The translations under genes were made by a program, and so were the position numbers. The notes under the pieces were generated by a model that saw only the letters and a program-made list of their open reading frames with translations, was not told where the DNA came from and ran no database searches. A stretch of DNA of 64,000 nucleotides from Austropuccinia psidii (lineage: Eukaryota > Basidiomycota > Pucciniomycetes > Pucciniales > Sphaerophragmiaceae), in NCBI GenBank assembly GCA_023105745.1, contig JALGQZ010000015.1, positions 23,231,499-23,295,498 on the forward strand, written 5' to 3'. How positions within the stretch are numbered: the first letter of the stretch is position 1; the number at the start of each line of letters is the position of its first letter. Shown here one piece after another: positions 57,413 to 64,000 of the stretch.

Positions 57413-59248
57413 TGTAAGGTGTGGATATGAAACTTTGATTAAAAATCAAGTACTTTTCCTGTCCTCAAAATTTGTATAAGGTAAAAATCAATTAAAAATA
57501 GTAAGAAATATTATTTTTAAGAGAAAACACGCCAATTTTATTTTTTAAAACTTTATTAGTATAAAACAATAATATTATAAAGATTTATTGTTTTACCAAC
57601 AATAAAAATTTATCCAAAAATACTCTACAAGAGATATTTAAGGCTACAAAAGAAATTTCTTCAAGAGCAATTTCAATTGGAATTAATTGAGCAAAGAACT
57701 GCAAGCAATTAATTAAAGAAAAAAGTCTTTAAGAAGAATATTAAAGATAAAACACGCCCAAAAGTGATCAGAGTGAATTTGGAAACAAAGTGACAACGTT
57801 TACATTGATGAAAGATGCTTTAATTCACTTTTGGGGTGGTTCAGGGGTAAAAATGATTATAAAAGTTACAAAAAATGATGATGATGATTTTTTAACGTGG
57901 TTAAAAGTTTTAAAAATATTTGATAAAGGTGGTTGGAATCTTTTATTGATTTTTTTAACAATGTTTAAACTAATTATAAAACAAAAAGATTCTAACATGA
58001 AGAGAAAAGTGGGGCAAAGAAGACATTCTTTTATAGCCATCAATTTTCTTACTCCAAAAGTAAATACCTCTTGTCAGTTGTGAAAAACAGTCTGACAACA
58101 GAAAAGACAATTATGGCATCATTGAACCCTGGTTTAGACCAAAAAAAGAGCTGGTTTAAGCCATTTTTAGCCATTTTTAGCAATTTTACACCTTTAAATC
58201 ATCCATTACTATAGCAATACCTGGTCTAGAGCATTCAACACACGTCAGTATGTGTGTAAGAGACGTAGAAACCAGTTAAAACTGTTTTTACTATGATTGT
58301 TTTCTCTTAAGGGTAGCTTTACCCTCCTGGCAACAGCTAAAACTACCCCAGTTGGTATCAAAACATCATCATCAATTGAGTCCACAGACCCTGTAGCTCA
58401 ACTCCAGGCCAAAAGTGATGAACGTTTGCGTGAATTTTGACACCACATGCCAGTCAGCAAGGATTTTGGGGGTCTTGCTCCCCCTTAGAGCTAGAATTCC
58501 TTTCCCCCCCCAATTTTAATCTTTCCAATTTATTTTTTCCTTTAATTCCTCATCATGTATTATACTTGTAATTTATATAGGTAATTCAATTGAATTGTAC
58601 ATTAAAATACAGTAATAATTGATACCTCATATGTAAATCAAAGTTCACTTATGTAATACATGCGCACATTTTGACATTTCAATTGAATTCAATTGAAAAT
58701 ACTTCAATTCCTCATAACTTCTAAACTAAACACAACACCTCAATTTTAACACAAAAATTGATGGTTAACAGCACATGTGGTGTGGATTAAATTAAAGTTT
58801 TGAGGATTTTCAACTTTTGTATTGAAAATACTAAAAACTTAATTTAAGCTTATCTAGAGTTGAGTTACAAAAATTTCACTCAGAGGTGACCCCACCAGAT
58901 TTTTTATGAGGAATCCAATGGTGAAATAATTTTTATATGTTTTTTTATTGGATAAAAAGCTATAATAATTTTTATTTAACTTTTTTCCAAATTTATTCAT
59001 TTTTTTACAATTTTGTTAAAAATTCATTTTTACTTAATTTTTTCAAGTATAAATGTAATTTTATAATTTCAAAATTTAATGTAATTTTATTTTTAAATTG
59101 TAATTAACTCTTTAATTTTGAATATAATTTTATATTTATATTTTGATTTTTCTTTTGATAATATAAATAAACTTATTTTATTTATATTTATATGTTAATT
59201 TTGTATTTTTAGTCTTTTGGGTATATGAAATTACCTCTCAAGCTCACA
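57413..59248 (-). mobile_element. Solo LTR A3 (A family, minus strand)
   Basis: 1836 bp, TGTAAGGT...GCTCACA, closely similar along its whole length to the A2 LTRs but with more substitutions. Flanked by perfect AAATC duplications inside solo LTR D. A product of LTR-LTR recombination. Confidence 0.95.
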
Positions 59249-59253
59249 AAATC
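59249..59253 (+). repeat. Target-site duplication of A3, right copy (AAATC)
   Basis: Partner of 57408-57412. Confidence 0.93.
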
Positions 59254-60069
59254 CCTGTTTTTGCCAATACCCAATAATCATTCCAATCAATCAGACATTT
59301 TAAACTAGTAATATTTTATTAATTATCAAATATTATTATCAAAGTAATTTCTTAAGTATTTTATTCTTTATTAATCTTCATTTGAGGCATTGAAATCATG
59401 GAAATCAGATTCTTGTTGTAATCAATTATAATATATTTTATGATATAAAGTTATTGTCTTAAATAATATTTTAAAAATCCACAAATTCCTCTAAAAAACT
59501 CTTAAATCTTTTTTTATCATAAAAGAGTTGTTTTATCTTCAAAATTGTGTTTTTTGCATGCTTTTAGCTCATAAACCTTATTTAATATAATAACCATTTT
59601 TTCTAAATTTTTGTGTTCAATAAATATTATAAGCAAGTTTCCCCCAAAATGATATATATTCTTCATCTATTATTAGTTTTTTTATATAGAGTTTTTGTAT
59701 AGGAATTAGCTCTGCACTGTGTGAAATAATTTCATTTATAAATAATATTTATGTACTATTTATAAATGGTTCAATATTTTGATTTTGCATTTGTAATTTT
59801 CCCATTAAAAGCTTTACACTTCCCATTGGTATACTTTCCCATGACTATAACAATAGCAGAATAATTATAATTCATTATAAGTATTAATATTTTTATTATT
59901 ATTAAATTATTTCATAATAATTCAATCCTTTTTTTCTGTATAAATATTTTTAATAATTATATTAATTTTTGGTTATAATATTTCATTATATTATATTTTC
60001 TACTGCGGAAAGTCCTACTACTCTTGATATTTCATACTATTATCAAGAGCTTAATAGACAAGCCTTACT

Positions 60070-60074
60070 ATGTG
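60070..60074 (+). repeat. Target-site duplication of D, right copy (ATGTG)
   Basis: Partner of 56066-56070. Confidence 0.85.
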
Positions 60075-60315
60075 GCTTCAAAAAATTGCAAGACAGATAT
60101 ATTTTCCAATTTAGAATATATCTGTATTCTAATTATACAGAACTTTAGATCTTTATGTGCTCTACACTTTTGTATGCTTTAAAGTACAGCTTTATATAAA
60201 TATAGCGTAGATACAGAGGGTTATTTCTATTGATATTCTCCAAAATCCTGTATTTTTGATTATAAACATTTGAACAAAGATTGCTTTGCTAATTTTGGAG
60301 AGAGAGAGGGGAATA
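60075..60315 (-). repeat. 5' LTR of C, part right of D (truncated)
   Basis: Continues the second subrepeat unit (GGCTTCAAAAAATTGCAAG to AATTTTGGAGAGAGAGAG). It then breaks off against the E fragment; the last few hundred bases of the LTR are missing. Confidence 0.7.
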
Positions 60316-60870
60316 CCAGGATATGAAAAAGCTGATTGAGATTAATTGAAAGTAGATATTAAACAAGATGGGGAGCGGTCTCACCTGAAAGAGGATACAG
60401 ATTATCCTCAATTACTGAATTATTCAACAAAACTCAACAAGAAGGTGGAATAAGAAACATGACAAATTACAGAAGCTTTATTGGGGAAAATGAAGCAATC
60501 ATCACTTACCTTAAAAGATACAAATATATTCAAGGTGCTATCAAACATAATCAAGAAATTCTGTCTAGCCTTTAACCAAGTGTTCAAGAGTCAATTTAGA
60601 AAGAAATGATCAAAGAAAGAGCTATGGTTCAAGCCTTGGATGGTGGTTACATCATTCCAAGATTGGATATCTTGAAATTATAAATTGAACAGGAATTTCA
60701 GGCTAAGGTACTTATCAAACAAGAAGAGTTTTATAAATCAGAACCTCCAGAAAAGAATACAAGATTTTAATATTACAGCTTGGAGAAAGCCTTAAGACAA
60801 GTGAAGAAATTTACCCATAAAATCAAGAATCCTCCGAAACCAGACCCTCAACCAAAGATTGAAAGAAAAG
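60316..60870 (+). pseudogene. Gag fragment, lineage E
   Basis: Partly open translation with FIGENEAIITYLKRYKYIQ, RAMVQALDGGYIIPRLDILK, FQAKVLIKQEEFYKSE and then LRQVKKFTHKIKNPPKPD. It resembles the Gag fragment at 8080-8960 and is better preserved. Stops and at least one frameshift are present. It is cut on the left by the C LTR junction and on the right by insertion of B2 (possible target duplication AAAAG at 60866-60870). The apparent 61-codon ORF at 60780-60965 is this fragment running into the B2 LTR. Confidence 0.7.
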
Positions 60871-62300
60871 TGTCAGCCTGTGACTCAAAACCAGAGCACA
60901 AGCATGACAGCCAAAATACCATAAACCAATGGTATAGCCAAAATACCACCAAAACATGGAACTGAGCCAAATTAGCTCAAAAGGTATCAAAAGAAAGAGG
61001 AAACTCACCTCTTCCTGAAAATATAAGTCCCATCACCATAGGACAAGAAATAACAAAGTTATTCCTACTCAAAGTTAGTGCTGAGCATAAACCTTAATTT
61101 TCACCTCTCATCTAAAATCTAGAAGGAGAGGCTTAACCCCATCAAATGGGTACTCGAAATGAAGCTCTAAGCCAGGCCTATCCAATTGTACCAGCCAAAC
61201 TGAGCTAGCACAAGTATTACTTGAGTTATGGTCAAATTCAGACCAAATAAGGGTGAACAAAACATTCACCTCTCATCTAACTTTTACAGTTTTAGTGTGA
61301 GATACCTGAAGTGGGGTCTTTTTTGAAAGAGCACAATCAGGGCTATCTGATGGTGCCATCCATTTCCTCATAACTCAACTACAACAGAAGTTATTGGCCA
61401 AACAAGCTTAATACAGCTTTTGACCAGACCACGCCAATGTACAAAAATACTTGTACATGGGATAAATTTGTCATATTGAATGATAACCATGTCAAGTTGG
61501 GTACCATTGTGTAGAGCTCATACAGAGCTATTCAATGAACCAACTTTGAGCTTGATATCTCAAAAACCGACAGAGTTATGACCATTTTAAGGTCAAAATC
61601 CCACCTGCTGTCAGATACAGTCTTACCATGGGATAATATCCCATTACCATGAATATGAGGTGTCAAATAGACGAAGGAGCATGTTTTTACTTCAATACCT
61701 CATATGACAGTCAATACTGGGGTCCCATACAGTTTCTGTACGGCATTCTACACGTCATACACGTCAGAATCAGGTTGTGAGGTCCCCAGATGAAAATTTT
61801 CACCCTGTATTGGTGAAAACTGCCCAGATGTGGTTTCAAAACCACATCTGAGCCCAATAAAGGGTATACAGGCTGTTTGCAAACCACCAGCCTGTCATAG
61901 TGAGTGAAAAATCTTCACTTCCTCTACGTGGAAAGGTCTAGCAGCCTTTCCACCCCAATTTCAGGATAAAAGGAGGGCTTTTCACAGCCAAAATCCTCTC
62001 CTCATCCTGCTCTTGAATAACCTACGTAGTAAACTGTCAAAAACAGTTTTACTCTTGGTTAAATAATCAGGTATAATTATAATCTTTAATTATTGTAGAC
62101 TTTATTATTGTAATCCAACAGATGAAGCCTGCACCCAGGGTTCTCAATAGCGCTCACCACCACTATTTCTCAATAGTAGAACCCTTTTATCTTATTATAA
62201 ACCTTTATAAATCTTTTTTTAATCATTTTCTGTCGGGTCACATACACAGTTAAAGTTGTAATTAGCCTAGTTATACCTTTATCATAGTATCATCCTGACA
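60871..62300 (+). repeat. 5' LTR of B2
   Basis: 1430 bp, TGTCAGCCTGTGACTC...ATCCTGACA; clearly homologous to both B1 LTRs. Confidence 0.93.
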
Positions 62301-62320
62301 TTTTGGGGGCCTGGCCGTGT
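62301..62320 (+). other. Primer-binding-site candidate of B2
   Basis: TTTTGGGGGCCTGGCCGTG directly after the LTR, nearly the same as B1 and sharing TGGGGGCC with A1/A2. Confidence 0.6.
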
Positions 62321-62346
62321 TTTTGACTTTTTTTTGGACCTTAAAA

Positions 62347-62895
62347 GTAAGTCTTTTCTCTTTTTTATGACTTATTAACACATTGTTTTATCCTTTTTAG
62401 GCGTAATTTCTAATTAAATATATATATTTTATATATTTTTACCTTTTTTTTATATACTCATAATATAAGAGTATTTTTTTTACGTGGTTAACACCCACAG
62501 TAATTTATTATTTTTGGCGTGTTTTGCATATAAAAACACATAAGCCACTAATAAAGTCCTGTATTCTTGACTGAATAAGGACACCTCTGACTGAAAAACC
62601 ATCAGTTGAGGCGTGGTCAAGTGTATTGTTAATTCAATAACACTTGTATACAAATCACTTTTACAGAATACACTTTCAAACCACAAGTGTATCTGAGGGA
62701 TACTGACACACAAACAGTCTGACAGGACACCATAAGCTGTATTTTTGACGTGAAATTGTTAATTCAAGTACACTGTCATTATACAAGGGCATACTGTAAT
62801 AATATACAAGCCCAGAGGCCATTCTTAGACGTGCAAAACCAGCCTTTTAAGAAGTCTTAACTGACATAAGCCCTCTTTTGCCTGTTTTGATTCAG
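62347..62895 (+). other. Putative leader intron of B2 splitting the ORF1 start codon
   Basis: Consensus donor AAAA|GTAAGT at 62347 and acceptor TTTTGATTCAG|TG at 62895 (549 bp). The join gives AAAATGGAAGAAAAC; the A of the ATG comes from the first exon and TG from the second. The reading frame has no ATG of its own before this point. Confidence 0.65.
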
Positions 62896-63964
62896 TGGAA
62901 GAAAACTACATCCCACTTGAAACCCAGTCACAGGCCAACACACCAGTGACACCCTCAGAACCAGAGGGCAGCAAGGGTAAAGGAAAAAGGCTTAGTGAAG
63001 GCCTCATTACAGCCAAGAAGTGGACACCAATAGCCACTAAGAGGAGTAGAAAACCACGAAACTCTGCTTCAATACAAGGTAAACCAACCTTAACCACTTG
63101 TACAGGGAAGATTACAATTATTAACCCAGTTGTACCCTCCAAAGGCAAACTGCCCAAATCAGCAGATAACAAATTTGTACAAGGCACAGTCAAAGGTAAA
63201 TACCCTAAGAAAATAAAGTTTTTGACTGCTTGCAAACACTGATATGTCCCCTGCATACCTCAGAGACCTTGGCTTCCAAAGGAACCAGCCAGAGGATAGA
63301 GCAGGAATGTCTAGAACCAGAAGACCTGAAAGAAGACACATTGGACACAGTGGTGGATGGCAAAACAATGAGGGAGATAATGTCAACCTTGCCATTCACA
63401 CTCCAATTCAACAGAAACCTCAAACCAGAGGACTGGAAGGATATAGATCAAGTTCTTCAAATCCACCAACTCCTCAAAGATTTGTTTCAATGGAGCATGG
63501 ACAACAAGAGGTTCAACCTAGCAACTCACTGGGCAGAACTGGGATCAAGTTGCCAGAAGATCTGTCTCAAAGAGATAGACTTCAAGGACCTTATGGTAAT
63601 CACCAAGGGTTGGAACCCTACCAGGCAGCACAGACTCCTGGAGGCAAGTGCATAGAGGATAAGGGAGAATCAAGCCACTATCCAAGCTATAGAAGAACAG
63701 TTAACCCAGACAGGGCCTACTCAGATTCCTTCAGGTTCACAAGGAGCAAGCCAAATCAGCTCTCCAGTGGCTTCACACCATTCAGAAACCAGCAGATCAG
63801 TGGCCAAGAGTCACCATTCTTCACAATTCCAGGAAGTTTCCAGGAGAAGACAAGGCAACAAGGGCAAGAACAAAGCCTCCTTCAACCAGAGGAGGAAAGA
63901 GTCATACCCCATGATCCAGAAGCTGTTAGATTTGGTAAAAGAAGTACACAAGAACCAGAAGTAG
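62896..63964 (+). CDS. ORF1 of B2: spliced protein of unknown function upstream of Gag
   Basis: Exons 62896-63195 and 63264-63964, plus the A at 62346, total 1002 nt, exactly 334 codons including stop. The intron 63196-63263 (68 bp) has a GTAAAT donor and CATACCTCAG acceptor and joins two different raw frames. The first exon is basic and Ser/Pro/Lys-rich (SKGKGKRLSEG). The second has the core FTLQFNRNLKPEDWKDID...LATHW...KGWNP, then SPVASHHSETSRS and a basic, helical C-terminus (LLDLVKEVHKNQK). One in-frame TAG at about 63653-63655 interrupts it where B1 codes Thr, so this copy is probably non-functional or read through. Homologous to B1 and C ORF1 and, in the core, to A1 ORF1. Role unknown; an accessory or capsid-related protein is a guess. 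Confidence 0.65.
63196..63263 (+). other. Putative ORF1 intron of B2
   Basis: AAAG|GTAAATACC to CCTCAG|AGACC, 68 bp, at the same place in ORF1 as the 64-bp intron of A1. B1 has lost the donor G. Confidence 0.6.
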
Positions 63965-64000
63965 TTGTAAACCACTCTAGAATCAGTAGTCCTAGTAATA

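Larger units (their letters stand above)
56071..60069 (+). mobile_element. Solo LTR D (A/G-related family), split by solo LTR A3
   Basis: Starts TGTGAGCG and soon reads ATACCCATAAGGCCACAAAT, recalling the A1 LTR start. It ends CCTTACT, where A-type LTRs end CCTTACA, so the last base seems mutated. It is about 2.16 kb without A3. Perfect ATGTG duplications flank it. No internal coding region. Confidence 0.8.
36815..60315 (-). mobile_element. Non-autonomous Ty3/gypsy element C (B-related), heavily interrupted
   Basis: Minus-strand element. Its 3' LTR (about 36815-36992 and 49840-51228) is split by B1. The internal region is 51229-54948. Its 5' LTR (54949-56070 and 60075-about 60315) is split by D. 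The internal junctions match B1: TACTCCCTCCAAAAAAGG is the reverse complement of B1's purine tract, and CAGGCCCCAAAAATGTCA is that of its primer-binding junction. Only about 3.7 kb of interior remains. Both outer LTR ends are truncated, so no target duplication is seen and the outer limits are approximate. Confidence 0.75.
60871..64000 (+). mobile_element. Ty3/gypsy element B2, 5' part (continues past window)
   Basis: 5' LTR 60871-62300, primer-binding region, leader intron, ORF1 to 63964. Gag and pol would follow outside the window. ORF1 is better preserved than in B1, with one nonsense codon. Confidence 0.92.

Noticed and set aside
62906..63256. 116-codon minus-strand ORF with a signal-peptide look
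   Set aside because: Antisense of ORF1 exon 1 of B2, which has splice signals and relatives.

Overview
The window looks like repeat-rich nuclear DNA of a rust fungus (Basidiomycota, Pucciniales). It is AT-rich and almost entirely made of nested Ty3/gypsy LTR retrotransposons of the chromovirus type (C-terminal chromodomain). The 1974-residue Gag-Pol closely resembles polyproteins I remember from Austropuccinia psidii (myrtle rust). That species call is recognition from memory, not a search. I see no rRNA, tRNA, CRISPR array or bacterial operon.

Layout. (1) 1-7985: decayed plus-strand element G1, its gag split by a minus-strand solo LTR (187-1697); its own 3' LTR is 6025-7985. (2) 8080-8960: eroded gag of another lineage (E). 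(3) 12343 onward: the only good host-gene candidate, a very acidic protein with intron signals downstream. (4) 14029-34157: element A1 (+), complete, with element A2 (-, 23355-33381) inserted in its 3' LTR. A1 appears to sit in a small exon of the acidic-protein gene. (5) About 36815-60315: minus-strand element C, non-autonomous (RT, RNase H and integrase deleted). Its 3' LTR is split by element B1 (+, 36998-49839). Its 5' LTR is split by solo LTR D (+, 56071-60069), which is itself split by solo LTR A3 (-, 57413-59248). (6) 60316-60870: second gag fragment of lineage E. (7) 60871-64000: 5' part of element B2 (+), running off the window. Most insertions are supported by 5-bp target-site duplications, so their order can be read directly.

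How the genes work together. A1 and A2 encode Gag (CCHC knuckle), protease, reverse transcriptase, RNase H, integrase and chromodomain in one long frame. Upstream of Gag, both the A and B families carry a separate ORF, called ORF1 here. Splicing signals suggest that a leader intron cuts ORF1's start codon as A|TG, and a second 64-68 bp intron joins its two coding exons. In A1 and A2 that second intron contains the ATG of the long Gag-Pol frame. Splicing could therefore decide whether an RNA makes ORF1 or Gag-Pol. ORF1 ends in an ATGA overlap with a second possible Gag start. This ORF1 and splicing arrangement is the most novel-looking thing in the window. No function is known to me for ORF1.
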